Shown here piece after piece: positions 6,447 to 13,815 of a stretch of DNA of 16,985 nucleotides; positions within the stretch are counted from its first letter, which is position 1; each line of letters starts with the position of its first letter. This stretch comes from SVQP01 sp045603085 (GTDB taxonomy: Bacteria > Bacillota > Clostridia > Oscillospirales > CAG-272). The stretch spans positions 1 to 16,985 of the forward strand of contig JAZULL010000007.1 in NCBI GenBank assembly GCA_045603085.1. The letters are read 5' to 3'. Made by a program: the position numbers and the translations under genes. Below the pieces are notes generated by a model, which was not told where the DNA came from, searched no databases, and was given only the letters and a program-made list of their open reading frames with translations.

Positions 6447-7992
6447 CCGGTTTTGCAAAATAACGGCCGCCTTGATCGTGGTGCTGCTCTTGTGCGTACC
6501 GGCTGTTCTGCCCGCGTCTGCCAATTCGGGGCCTAAGCATTGGCGGGGCACGAGCGGCACGGGGGCGATGGTCAGCGAAGGAAGCTGCCCGTTGGTGGTT
6601 GAGCACGAAACGCTGATCTTTGACGTGCCCGAATTTCCGTCGAACTATTACGGTAGCACCGAGGATTTTCTGGCGTACGGTGCCAAGGTGACCGCGGAAT
6701 ATACCTTCTGCAACCCCACCGATATGACCGTGACCGCCAAGCTGCTGTTCCCGTACGGTGTCGAGCCCGATTACGGTGCCTACTTTTACGGTGAGGAGGG
6801 GCAGGAGTACGTTGGCAATCCCGACAAGGGAAAATACGGCGCGCAGATCAACGGTGAGGACGCACAGACCACCGTGCGACATTCTTATCCCGGCAACGTG
6901 CGCGACTTTGATCCCTCTGCCGAGATGTCCCGCCTGCAGGATGATTTTATAACGGATGGCTTTCTGCATCCCGATCTGCCCGTGCATATCTATATCTACA
7001 GCGTCAGCGGCGTGGATCGGCAGACCTACCGCGCGGCACGCGTGGGCGCATATTTCAATTGCGATCCCGATAAAACCATGGTCATGCTGCAGGATCAGCT
7101 GGGCGGTAGCGTCACTCCGCGCGGCACGCTGATCGGTGCGGCCGCCGCGAGCACCAAGGAGCTTGTGCTGTACGTTTTCGGCGAGGACGTCGACCGGATA
7201 GACTGGGCGTTTTACGAAAACGGCGGCATGGAAACCGAGATTGAGGGTGAGCTGACGCTGACCTCCAAGCAGAGCACCACGTTTGGGGCGCTTGCCCTGC
7301 ACGGCAGAGACTCTGCGTCCGAGGTTTCTGAGGTGGATTGGTTCAATGCCGTGGTTTCCTGCATGGAAAGCGAGCGTTGGGACAACACCTGTGTCTATCG
7401 CGGCATGATGAATGACGAATGGGATATTTCGGGCTCACTTTTGGAGTGGTTTGAATACGAGATCACGCTCGCGCCCGGAGAGCGGCTGACCAATACGGTG
7501 ACGGCTCCGCTGTATCCCGATATTGACGACCGCTATACCCCCACTACGTTTACCTATCTGTATCTGCTCTCGCCCGCCTCGCTCTGGGCAGATTTCGGCA
7601 CGTTGGATATTTATATCAACACGCCGTATTATCTGGTGGATGCCGAAACGAGCATCGACGCAGACGAATATACCAAAACCGACACCGGCTACGTACTGCA
7701 TCTGGACGGCCTGCCCGAGCAGGATCTGGAGTTTTCGCTGTCTACCGAGCCAAAGGTCACGCAAGCCACAGATGCTCTTGCGGTTGCGATCATGGTGATC
7801 GTAGGACTGTTTTTGCTGGGGATTCTTTGCATGATCCTTTTTGTTGTGGCCGTGCTGACCGTCGTGATCGCCCTTTTGATGCTGCTTAGTGCCGCGTGCG
7901 CGGTGCTGATGTGGTTCTGGCTGCCCTGGATTGCACTGATTTTGTTTGCAATGACGGTGATTGCCGTGATATTGGGCTTTTCTTTGTCTTGA
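6436..7992 (+). CDS. Membrane-anchored extracellular protein, paralogue 4 of 4 (family unknown)
   Basis: This 518-residue protein is the last member of the array. The signal peptide (MKNNRFCKITAAL to about residue 32) ends in LPASAN. Family blocks are NPTDMTVTAKLLFPYG, DLPVHIYIYSVSG, LVLYVFGEDVDRIDW, STTFGALAL, EVDWFNAVVSCM, FEYEITLAPGER and LEFSLS; the FTVC cysteine of the others is replaced. From about residue 446 to the end there are some 70 almost uninterrupted hydrophobic residues, enough for about three membrane spans. There is no basic tail, unlike paralogues 1-3. An AAAGGAG site lies about 12 bases upstream of the ATG, inside paralogue 3. The stop codon (7990-7992) overlaps the -35 box of the SBP1 promoter. 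Confidence 0.85.
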   Translation: MKNNRFCKITAALIVVLLLCVPAVLPASANSGPKHWRGTSGTGAMVSEGSCPLVVEHETLIFDVPEFPSNYYGSTEDFLAYGAKVTAEYTFCNPTDMTVTAKLLFPYGVEPDYGAYFYGEEGQEYVGNPDKGKYGAQINGEDAQTTVRHSYPGNVRDFDPSAEMSRLQDDFITDGFLHPDLPVHIYIYSVSGVDRQTYRAARVGAYFNCDPDKTMVMLQDQLGGSVTPRGTLIGAAAASTKELVLYVFGEDVDRIDWAFYENGGMETEIEGELTLTSKQSTTFGALALHGRDSASEVSEVDWFNAVVSCMESERWDNTCVYRGMMNDEWDISGSLLEWFEYEITLAPGERLTNTVTAPLYPDIDDRYTPTTFTYLYLLSPASLWADFGTLDIYINTPYYLVDAETSIDADEYTKTDTGYVLHLDGLPEQDLEFSLSTEPKVTQATDALAVAIMVIVGLFLLGILCMILFVVAVLTVVIALLMLLSAACAVLMWFWLPWIALILFAMTVIAVILGFSLS

Positions 7993-8017
7993 CAGATGCA
8001 CTTGCTTGTGGTACAAT
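7989..8017 (+). promoter_or_regulatory. Sigma-A-type promoter of SBP1
   Basis: TTGACA at 7989-7994 and TACAAT at 8012-8017 are separated by 17 bases, with an extended TGG just before the -10. The -35 overlaps the stop codon of the preceding gene. The predicted start of transcription is near 8024, about 43 bases before the SBP1 ATG. Confidence 0.8.
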
Positions 8018-8035
8018 TGTGGTAGTTGTAAATCA

Positions 8036-8047
8036 GCAAATATTTGC
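8036..8047. promoter_or_regulatory. Perfect 12-bp palindrome in the SBP1 leader (candidate operator)
   Basis: GCAAATATTTGC is a perfect palindrome located between the predicted transcription start and the ribosome binding site of SBP1. That is a usual position for a repressor operator. It is not repeated in the SBP2 or SBP3 leaders, so this is suggestive only. Confidence 0.3.
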
Positions 8048-8066
8048 AAGGAAACGAGGAAATACC

Positions 8067-9545
8067 ATGAAAAAGTCGATTGTATGGTTACTGTGTGCCG
8101 TGATGCTGCTTGGCGCGCTGGCAGGGTGTGTGGATGCGCCCGGGCAAGGCGGCGAGCAGGGAACAACGGGACAGATCGCACCCGAGGATCTGTGGATCAA
8201 CCCCGAGCTGATCGGTGCGGCCGCAGAGCTGAATCTGGAGCAGGTCGAGGTCGTGATTCTTTCTCAAAACGAGTATGATATCGCACCCGAGGAAAACTCC
8301 TCCGACCCGCTTGAGGACGCGGTGTTCATCCGCGACGATAAGCTGCGCGTTGAGCTGGGCGTGGAGTTCAACAATATCTATCAGCCCGATCTCAATCTGA
8401 TCACCACCGCCGTCAAAAACGACGTCAGCGCAGGCACGGGTGAATACCATCTTGTGTATCAGCACATGATCGAGGCCGCGCGCAGTCTTGCCCCCGGCGG
8501 ATATCTGCATAATCTGACCGAGCTGGATTACGTGGATTTCGAAAAGGACTGGTGGGACCAGGACTGCAAGAACGGATTCATGATCGGCGATAACATGATG
8601 ATGGTGTGCGGCGACCTGCTGCCCTCCAGCATGCTGATCACCGCATCGGTGCTGTTTAACAAGAATCTGTTTGACGAATACGACTGGGAATACCCCTACG
8701 AGGATGCAAGAACAGGAAAGTGGACGCTGGACGATATGCTGGCGCTGACCAAGGGTCAGACCAAGGACCTCAACGGCGACGGCAAGATCATCTACAGCGA
8801 TGACTTTTTCGGCGTGACTGCGTGGGCCGCAGACGCAGACTTCAATCTGTTCTACGGCGCGGGCGGAACCATGTTCAGCTATGATGAAAACCATCTGCCC
8901 CAGTTCACCCCCGATACCGACAGACTGCAGCAGGTCTATGAAAAGATCTACGAGCTGCTCATCACACAGAATTCCTTCCACGTCATCTGGGCACAGTATG
9001 AAAAGGATCCCAGTATGTATAACCAGACCATCAACGTGTTCCGTGACGGACGCGCACTGTTTTTCCCGACTTATCTGTCGACTACCTCGCAGCTGCGCGA
9101 TATGCTGGATGATTACGGCGTTCTGCCCAATCCCAAGTATGACGAGCGTCAGACCGATTATCTTGGCTTTGTCAACGGCAGTGCCAGCATCGCATGCGTC
9201 CCCTCCAGCCTGAGTGACGACGGCCTTGCCGTTGCGGGCTTTATGATGGAGGCGCTCGCATCCGCCTCTTACTACATGGTGACCGATACTCTGTATGAGA
9301 AGATCGCAAAGTCCAAGAATGCACGCGACCCCGAGTCTGCCGAGATGGTGGATATCATTATCCGTCACAAGGTGTTTGATTTCGGTTACGCACACTACTC
9401 GGGCAAGGATATCCCTTGCTTCAACATCGCGCAGACCGCGTTGCAGTCGGGCAAGACCTCGATCATCAGAGATATTACCTCCTCCGAGAAGAACACCAAA
9501 AAGGAACTCAAAAAGATCCTGGAAGCCTATGGATATGATGACTAA
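8067..9545 (+). CDS. Extracellular solute-binding lipoprotein SBP1 (ABC-type)
   Basis: This 492-residue lipoprotein captures a solute at the outer face of the membrane for an ABC importer. Family features support a carbohydrate-type (family 1) binding protein, but the ligand cannot be told. The lipobox is LAGC with acylated C21, after MKKSIVWLLCAVMLLGA. A linker rich in Gly, Glu and Gln follows. A calcium-type loop DLNGDGKIIYSD is at residues 234-245, in the context seen in many family 1 binding proteins. The ATG at 8067 is preferred over upstream starts because it begins a proper lipoprotein signal and follows a purine-rich site (GAAACGAGGAA). It has its own promoter and terminator. SBP2 and SBP3 share long blocks with it, such as WWDQDCKNGFMIGDNMM and ARDPESAEMVD. 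No permease lies nearby. Confidence 0.9.
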   Translation: MKKSIVWLLCAVMLLGALAGCVDAPGQGGEQGTTGQIAPEDLWINPELIGAAAELNLEQVEVVILSQNEYDIAPEENSSDPLEDAVFIRDDKLRVELGVEFNNIYQPDLNLITTAVKNDVSAGTGEYHLVYQHMIEAARSLAPGGYLHNLTELDYVDFEKDWWDQDCKNGFMIGDNMMMVCGDLLPSSMLITASVLFNKNLFDEYDWEYPYEDARTGKWTLDDMLALTKGQTKDLNGDGKIIYSDDFFGVTAWAADADFNLFYGAGGTMFSYDENHLPQFTPDTDRLQQVYEKIYELLITQNSFHVIWAQYEKDPSMYNQTINVFRDGRALFFPTYLSTTSQLRDMLDDYGVLPNPKYDERQTDYLGFVNGSASIACVPSSLSDDGLAVAGFMMEALASASYYMVTDTLYEKIAKSKNARDPESAEMVDIIIRHKVFDFGYAHYSGKDIPCFNIAQTALQSGKTSIIRDITSSEKNTKKELKKILEAYGYDD

Positions 9546-9560
9546 ACTGTAAATAATTGC

Positions 9561-9600
9561 GAGAGCCGACGCGAGATTTTTGCGTTGGCTCTCTTTTCTT
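9561..9600 (+). terminator. Intrinsic terminator after SBP1
   Basis: GAGAGCCGACGC (9561-9572) pairs with GCGTTGGCTCTC (9582-9593), a 12-bp stem with one G-T pair and a nine-base loop. The tail TTTTCTT follows. It ends only a few bases before the -35 of the SBP2 promoter. Confidence 0.9.
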
Positions 9601-9601
9601 C

Positions 9602-9630
9602 TTGACAAGAGAAGGATGATGTGGTAAAAT
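9602..9630 (+). promoter_or_regulatory. Sigma-A-type promoter of SBP2
   Basis: TTGACA (9602-9607), a 17-base spacer and TAAAAT (9625-9630) preceded by TGG form a strong extended promoter. The layout is the same as the SBP1 and SBP3 promoters. The transcript should start near 9637, about 37 bases before the ATG. Confidence 0.85.
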
Positions 9631-9673
9631 ACAGTGTCTAACTTTATAAATTTTTATGAAAGAAGGAACTATC

Positions 9674-11137
9674 ATGTACAAAAAGCTTTTAGTGCTTCTT
9701 CTGTGCGGTGTCATGCTGATCGGCATGTTCGCAGGCTGTGCAAACAGCGGCGAGGAAGATCAGACTTCCGACAAGAAGGAAGAAGAATCCTCCTGGATCA
9801 GCGGTGAGCTTGACCTGTCCGTTGATATGGATGGCAAGGAAGTTGTCATTCTGACTCTGCGCGAAATCGATGTCGGTCCCGAGGAAAACTCTTCCGACCC
9901 CCTTGAGGATGCTGTTTACAGAAGAAACGACATGCTGCAGACTCAGCTGGGTGTTGAGCTCAACACCATTCTCAACGAGGATTACACCAACCTTGGCGAA
10001 ACCGTCAAGACCGACGTTTCCGCAGGTACGGGTGAATACCACATCGTGTATCAGCACATGGTTGACGCAGCCAGCAACCTGGCACTCAACGACTATCTGT
10101 ATAACCTGACCGAGCTGGAATACGTTGACTTCGACCAGCCCTGGTGGGACCAGGACTGCAAGAACGGCTTCATGATCGGCGACAACATGATGATCGTGTG
10201 CGGCGACCTGCTGCCCTCTACCATGCTGATCACCGCAACCGTTGTGTTCAACAAGGACCTGTTTGACGAGCGTGATTGGGAATACCCCTATCAGGATGCA
10301 AGAGAAGGCACCTGGACGCTGGATGATATGATCACCCTGACCAAGGAGCAGACCAAGGACCTCAGCGGTGACGGTAAGATCAACTATCAGGACGACTTCT
10401 ACGGCCTGGTTGGCTGGTCTTTGGACTGCGACTACAACTTCTTCTTTGGCTCCGGCTGCACCATGTTCACCTTTGACTCCGACCACCTGCCCGTTTACGA
10501 GGTAAACGCTGACAGACTGCAGACCGTATACGACAAGGTATACCAGCTGATCATCACCCAGCAGTCGTTCCACGTAACGGTTGCGGAGTACCTTGCCGAT
10601 AACACCATGTTCCAGCAGCCCGACAACGTCTTCAAGTCCGGCCGCGCGCTGTTCTTTGCAACTGACCTGAACAAGTGCGTTGCTCTGAAGGATATGGAGG
10701 ACAACTACGGCATGCTGCCTCACCCCAAGTACGATGAGAAGCAGGAGGAGTACCTGAGCTTCGTAAACGGTGCCGCTTCCATGGTTATCGTTCCCAAGTC
10801 CCTGACCGACGATAAGCTGCAGGTTTCCGGCTACATGATGGAGGCGCTGGCTTCTTCCTCTTACTACATGGTAACCGATACTCTGTATGAGAAGATCGCT
10901 AAGTCCAAGACCGCGCGTGACCCCGAGTCCGCTGAGATGGTTGACGTCATCATCCGTCACAAGGTATTCGACTTTGGCTACGGCCACTTCCACTCCAAGG
11001 GTCTGGCCTGTGCAAGCGTATTCCAGACTGCTCTGAACGCAAAGCAGGATTCTATCGTCAGAACCATTACCTCCGGCGAGAAGGCTACCATCAAGGAGCT
11101 TAAGAAGATCTACAAGTCTTACGGCTACGAATACTAA
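9674..11137 (+). CDS. Extracellular solute-binding lipoprotein SBP2 (ABC-type)
   Basis: This 487-residue lipoprotein is a close paralogue of SBP3 (most positions identical by eye) and a clear paralogue of SBP1. Signal MYKKLLVLLLCGVMLIGMFAGC has the lipobox FAGC with C22. A short acidic/serine linker (NSGEEDQTSDKKEEESS) follows. The calcium-type loop is DLSGDGKINYQD, residues 229-240. The ATG at 9674 is chosen over the one at 9656, because AGAAGGA at 9661-9667 is correctly spaced for 9674 and the 9656 start would overlap that site. Codon choice leans strongly to C-ending codons (AAC, TTC, GAC, ATC), more than in the membrane-protein genes, suggesting high expression. It is flanked by its own promoter and terminator. 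The substrate is unknown. Confidence 0.9.
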   Translation: MYKKLLVLLLCGVMLIGMFAGCANSGEEDQTSDKKEEESSWISGELDLSVDMDGKEVVILTLREIDVGPEENSSDPLEDAVYRRNDMLQTQLGVELNTILNEDYTNLGETVKTDVSAGTGEYHIVYQHMVDAASNLALNDYLYNLTELEYVDFDQPWWDQDCKNGFMIGDNMMIVCGDLLPSTMLITATVVFNKDLFDERDWEYPYQDAREGTWTLDDMITLTKEQTKDLSGDGKINYQDDFYGLVGWSLDCDYNFFFGSGCTMFTFDSDHLPVYEVNADRLQTVYDKVYQLIITQQSFHVTVAEYLADNTMFQQPDNVFKSGRALFFATDLNKCVALKDMEDNYGMLPHPKYDEKQEEYLSFVNGAASMVIVPKSLTDDKLQVSGYMMEALASSSYYMVTDTLYEKIAKSKTARDPESAEMVDVIIRHKVFDFGYGHFHSKGLACASVFQTALNAKQDSIVRTITSGEKATIKELKKIYKSYGYEY

Positions 11138-11155
11138 TTCGGATTCATAACCACG

Positions 11156-11187
11156 AAAAGGCAACGCCTCGGCGTTGCCTTTTCTCT
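11156..11187 (+). terminator. Intrinsic terminator after SBP2
   Basis: AAAAGGCAACGCC (11156-11168) is perfectly complementary to GGCGTTGCCTTTT (11171-11183), with only TC between the arms, so the true loop is four bases and the stem about 12 bp. The terminal T run lies in the 3' arm. It could act in both directions because of the A run on the left. Confidence 0.9.
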
Positions 11188-11231
11188 GTTCCGAATGGCA
11201 ATTTGCACAAAAACGCCGCCTGTTTTTCTGC

Positions 11232-11260
11232 TTGACAGTATTTGAGGTTTATGGTAAAAT
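11232..11260 (+). promoter_or_regulatory. Sigma-A-type promoter of SBP3
   Basis: TTGACA (11232-11237), 17 bases and TAAAAT (11255-11260) preceded by TGG match the SBP2 promoter layout exactly. The predicted start lies near 11267, where a short inverted repeat, GTATAGTTATAC (11267-11278), begins. The leader to the ATG is about 50 bases. Confidence 0.85.
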
Positions 11261-11316
11261 GTATTTGTATAGTTATACCAAGTTATATCAAATATCAAAG
11301 AAAGAAGGAATTTTTC

Positions 11317-12780
11317 ATGTTCAAAAAGCTTTTGATTCTGCTTCTTTGCGGCGTGATGCTGGTCAGCGTTTTCGCGGGCTGTGCAAATAACGGCGAAGAA
11401 GACGAGTCCTCCAACAACGTGGAAGAGGAATCCTCCTGGATCAGCGGCGAGCTGGATCTGACGGTTGACATGGATGGCAAAGAGGTTGTCATTCTTGCGC
11501 AAACAGATACTGACCTTGGCCCCGAGGAAAACTCCTCCGACCCTCTTGAGGATGCCGTTTACAGAAGAAACGACATGCTCGAGTCCAACCTTGGCGTCGA
11601 GATCAACAGCATTCTCAGCGAAAACTACACAGAGCTGAGCGAAACTGTCAAGACCGACGTTTCCGCAGGTACCGGTGAATATCACATCGTGTATCAGCAC
11701 ATGGTTGACTCCGCAAGTAACCTGGCACTCAACGACTACCTGTATAACCTGACCGAGCTGGAATACGTTGACTTCGGTCAGCCCTGGTGGGACCAGGACT
11801 GCAAGAACGGCTTCATGATCGGTGATAACATGATGCTGGTGTGCGGCGACCTGCTGCCCTCTACCATGTTGATCACGGCAGCAGTGCTGTTCAACAAAAA
11901 TCTGTTTGATGAGCGCAACTGGGAATATCCTTACCAGGATGCAAGAGAAGGCACCTGGACAATGGACGATCTGCTGGCCTTGACCAAGGAGCAGACCAAG
12001 GATATCAGCGGTGACGGTAAGGTCAACTATCAGGACGACTTCTACGGTCTTGTTGGCTGGTCCTTGGACTGTGACTATAACTTCTTCTTTGGTTCGGGCT
12101 GTACTATGTTTACCTATGACGATGATCATCTGCCCGTATACAGCGTAAACGCTGACAGACTGCAGACCATTTACGATACGGTTTACCAGCTGATCGTAAC
12201 TCAGCAGGCATTCCACGTAAAGGTCGACCAGTACATTGCCGACAACTCCATGTACTCCAAGCCTTCCGAGGTATTCAAATCCGGTCGCGCGCTGTTCTAT
12301 GCAAGCTATCTCTCCAGTGCCGTTGGCATGCGTGAGATGGAGGACGACTACGGTATTCTGCCTCAGCCCAAGTACGACGAAAGACAGGCAGACTATCTGA
12401 GCTTTGTTAACGGCGCGGCTTCTGTCGTCATCGTTCCCAAGAGCCTGACTGACGAGAACCTTGCCGTTTCCGGCTACATGATGGAGGCTCTGGCTTCTTC
12501 CTCTTATTACATGGTTACCGAGACCCTGTATGAAAAGGTTGCAAAGTCCAAGACCGCACGTGACCCCGAATCTGCCGAAATGGTTGACGTTATCATCCGT
12601 AACAAGGTGTTTGATTTCGGTTATGCTCACTTCCACATGAAGGGTCTGCCTTGCGCAACCGTATTCCAGAATGCGCTCAACACTGAAAGTCCTTCTATCG
12701 TCAGAACCATCACCTCGGGCGAGAAGAACACCATCAAGGAGCTCAAGAAGATCTACAAGGCTTACGGCTACGAATATTGA
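11317..12780 (+). CDS. Extracellular solute-binding lipoprotein SBP3 (ABC-type)
   Basis: SBP3 is 487 residues, the same length as SBP2, and aligns with it without visible gaps, so the pair arose by a fairly recent duplication. Lipobox FAGC with C22 follows MFKKLLILLLCGVMLVSV. The calcium-type loop DISGDGKVNYQD is at residues 229-240. Shared blocks include WWDQDCKNGFMIGDNMM, CGDLLPSTMLITA and ARDPESAEMVDVIIR. Differences concentrate around residues 290-345, for example AEYLADNTMFQQPDN in SBP2 against DQYIADNSMYSKPSE here, which may reflect a different ligand. AGAAGGA sits about eight bases before the ATG at 11317. An upstream in-frame start at 11242 is rejected because it would place the hydrophobic signal 25 residues inside the protein and span the promoter. 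The ligand is unknown. Confidence 0.9.
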   Translation: MFKKLLILLLCGVMLVSVFAGCANNGEEDESSNNVEEESSWISGELDLTVDMDGKEVVILAQTDTDLGPEENSSDPLEDAVYRRNDMLESNLGVEINSILSENYTELSETVKTDVSAGTGEYHIVYQHMVDSASNLALNDYLYNLTELEYVDFGQPWWDQDCKNGFMIGDNMMLVCGDLLPSTMLITAAVLFNKNLFDERNWEYPYQDAREGTWTMDDLLALTKEQTKDISGDGKVNYQDDFYGLVGWSLDCDYNFFFGSGCTMFTYDDDHLPVYSVNADRLQTIYDTVYQLIVTQQAFHVKVDQYIADNSMYSKPSEVFKSGRALFYASYLSSAVGMREMEDDYGILPQPKYDERQADYLSFVNGAASVVIVPKSLTDENLAVSGYMMEALASSSYYMVTETLYEKVAKSKTARDPESAEMVDVIIRNKVFDFGYAHFHMKGLPCATVFQNALNTESPSIVRTITSGEKNTIKELKKIYKAYGYEY

Positions 12781-12799
12781 TCTTTGTCCCATTCATTTC

Positions 12800-12828
12800 A
12801 GAGCCGCCCTGCACGGGGCGGCTCTTTG
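12800..12828 (+). terminator. Hairpin after SBP3 (weak or leaky terminator)
   Basis: AGAGCCGCCC (12800-12809) pairs perfectly with GGGCGGCTCT (12816-12825), giving a GC-rich 10-bp stem and a six-base loop. The T tract is only TTTGT, so release may be incomplete. The ribosome binding site of the next gene starts four bases later, at 12832. Confidence 0.75.
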
Positions 12829-12843
12829 TATAAGGAGTCTTAC

Positions 12844-13665
12844 ATGGAAACCACCATTGCTATCAAGGGACTTGCACGCTCCTATAAGATCTATCATATC
12901 ACCGACCTGCACCTGACGAAAATGGGGGAGAGCGACCCGCAGTCGCGTCACGACGAGGCCGCCTTGCGCGCAAGATGCATTTTCGAGGTGGACGGCAAGC
13001 CCGCCGCCGAGCGTCTGCGCGCGTATTATGCCGACGCTCGCGCGTGGGGCGCGGATCTCTTTCTGATGACGGGCGACATTGCAGACACCCCTAGCGATCC
13101 CAACGTGAAGGAGCTGTACGCAGGGGCTGCGGCAGGAGGAGTCAAGACCTTTTTCGTGATCGGCAATCACGATTGGTCGTATTCGGACGATTACCATACT
13201 GCGCACGCAAGAGAGCTGCACTACCAAAAATTCGCACCGCTGTCGGACGGAGACGTGAATACGCATTATTTGGAATACCCCGATCTGATCATCGCGGGCA
13301 TTGACGACGGACTTGAATGTGTCATGCCCGAGCAGCTTAACTTTTTGCGCGCGCTGGCGGACAAGGGAAAGCCCATCCTTTTGTGCATGCACATTCCCGT
13401 GACCTGCCCGACGTTGGTCGAGGACACCGTGCACGATTGGCACAGGGATATCAATATCGGGCCGGGAGCCATTCTCAAAAACGATGCGACGGCAGAGTTT
13501 TGCGAGTATATCCGCGATCCCGCGTCGCGCATCGCCGCTGTGGTGGCGGGGCATCTGCATTTTTCTCACGAGGACGAGCTTGCTCCGGGGCTTGTGCAAT
13601 ATATTACGGGCGGCGCGTATCTGGATATCTGCCGTAAGATCACTCTTGTGCCCGAGAATAATTGA
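12844..13665 (+). CDS. Calcineurin-like metallophosphoesterase
   Basis: This 273-residue, apparently cytosolic enzyme has the full di-metal phosphoesterase motif set: D21-x-H23 (ITDLHL), G77-D78 (TGDIAD), G107-N-H-D110, H183 (CMHIP) and G236-H-L-H239. Members hydrolyse phosphomono- or diesters (cyclic nucleotides, nucleic acids or phosphorylated metabolites); the substrate is not evident here. No signal peptide is seen. The ATG at 12844 has AAGGAG at 12832-12837; the in-frame ATG at 12784 lies upstream of the SBP3 terminator hairpin and is rejected. There is no recognisable promoter between the SBP3 hairpin and this gene, so expression may depend on read-through from SBP3. Its position inside an array of binding proteins is unusual, and a link to their substrate is only a guess. 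Confidence 0.9.
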   Translation: METTIAIKGLARSYKIYHITDLHLTKMGESDPQSRHDEAALRARCIFEVDGKPAAERLRAYYADARAWGADLFLMTGDIADTPSDPNVKELYAGAAAGGVKTFFVIGNHDWSYSDDYHTAHARELHYQKFAPLSDGDVNTHYLEYPDLIIAGIDDGLECVMPEQLNFLRALADKGKPILLCMHIPVTCPTLVEDTVHDWHRDINIGPGAILKNDATAEFCEYIRDPASRIAAVVAGHLHFSHEDELAPGLVQYITGGAYLDICRKITLVPENN

Positions 13666-13673
13666 GGATTTTG

Positions 13674-13714
13674 AAAAGTTTCGCGAAAATTTCAGATTTT
13701 CGCGAAATTTTTTT
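13674..13714 (+). terminator. Intrinsic terminator after the phosphoesterase (part of cassette copy 3)
   Basis: AAAAGTTTCGCGAAAAT (13674-13690) pairs with ATTTTCGCGAAATTTTTTT (13696-13714) across the loop TTCAG, about 17 bp with one G-T pair and a long T run. Each arm contains the self-complementary TTTCGCGAAA. Confidence 0.9.
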
Positions 13715-13741
13715 ACATGATCGGTGTCTATATAAGTAGAG
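13700..13741 (+). repeat. Intergenic cassette copy 3
   Basis: The block runs from TCGCGAAATT (terminator 3' arm) to the 16-mer GTCTATATAAGTAGAG at 13726-13741, 42 bases in total, the same length as the other copies. It is followed by GGGCGTTTT and then a consensus promoter at 13757-13785, also shared with copy 4. Confidence 0.65.
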
Positions 13742-13756
13742 GGCGTTTTTCGGCTG

Positions 13757-13785
13757 TTTACAAGGGCAGGGAAATATGCTATAAT
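13757..13785 (+). promoter_or_regulatory. Sigma-A-type promoter of SBP4
   Basis: TTTACA (13757-13762) and a perfect TATAAT (13780-13785) are spaced by 17 bases, with TGC directly before the -10 (extended -10). The predicted start is near 13792, about 24 bases from the ATG. The same promoter is repeated before SBP5 with very few changes. Confidence 0.88.
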
Positions 13786-13815
13786 GAAAAGAAGCCCCGA
13801 AAGGAGGGCGAAGGT

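Noticed and set aside
1836..7302. Long - strand frames opposite the membrane-protein array (for example 1836-2780, 5391-6560, 6394-7302)
   Set aside because: Each lies wholly or almost wholly inside + strand genes that have clear signal peptides, paralogues and ribosome binding sites. The antisense products show no domain features.
7896..8066. Upstream in-frame extension of SBP1
   Set aside because: It would cover the SBP1 promoter and put the lipoprotein signal peptide 57 residues inside the protein.
11267..11278. GTATAGTTATAC as an operator of SBP3
   Set aside because: The arms are only five AT-rich base pairs and could easily arise by chance in this AT-rich leader. No copy is seen near the other promoters.
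8088..12792. Very long open frames on the - strand opposite SBP1, SBP2 and SBP3 (about 490-550 codons)
   Set aside because: They mirror the real genes, begin and end with them, and arise because biased codons on the + strand rarely produce antisense stops. The translations are low-complexity and Val/His/Gln-rich, with no recognisable domains or ribosome binding sites.
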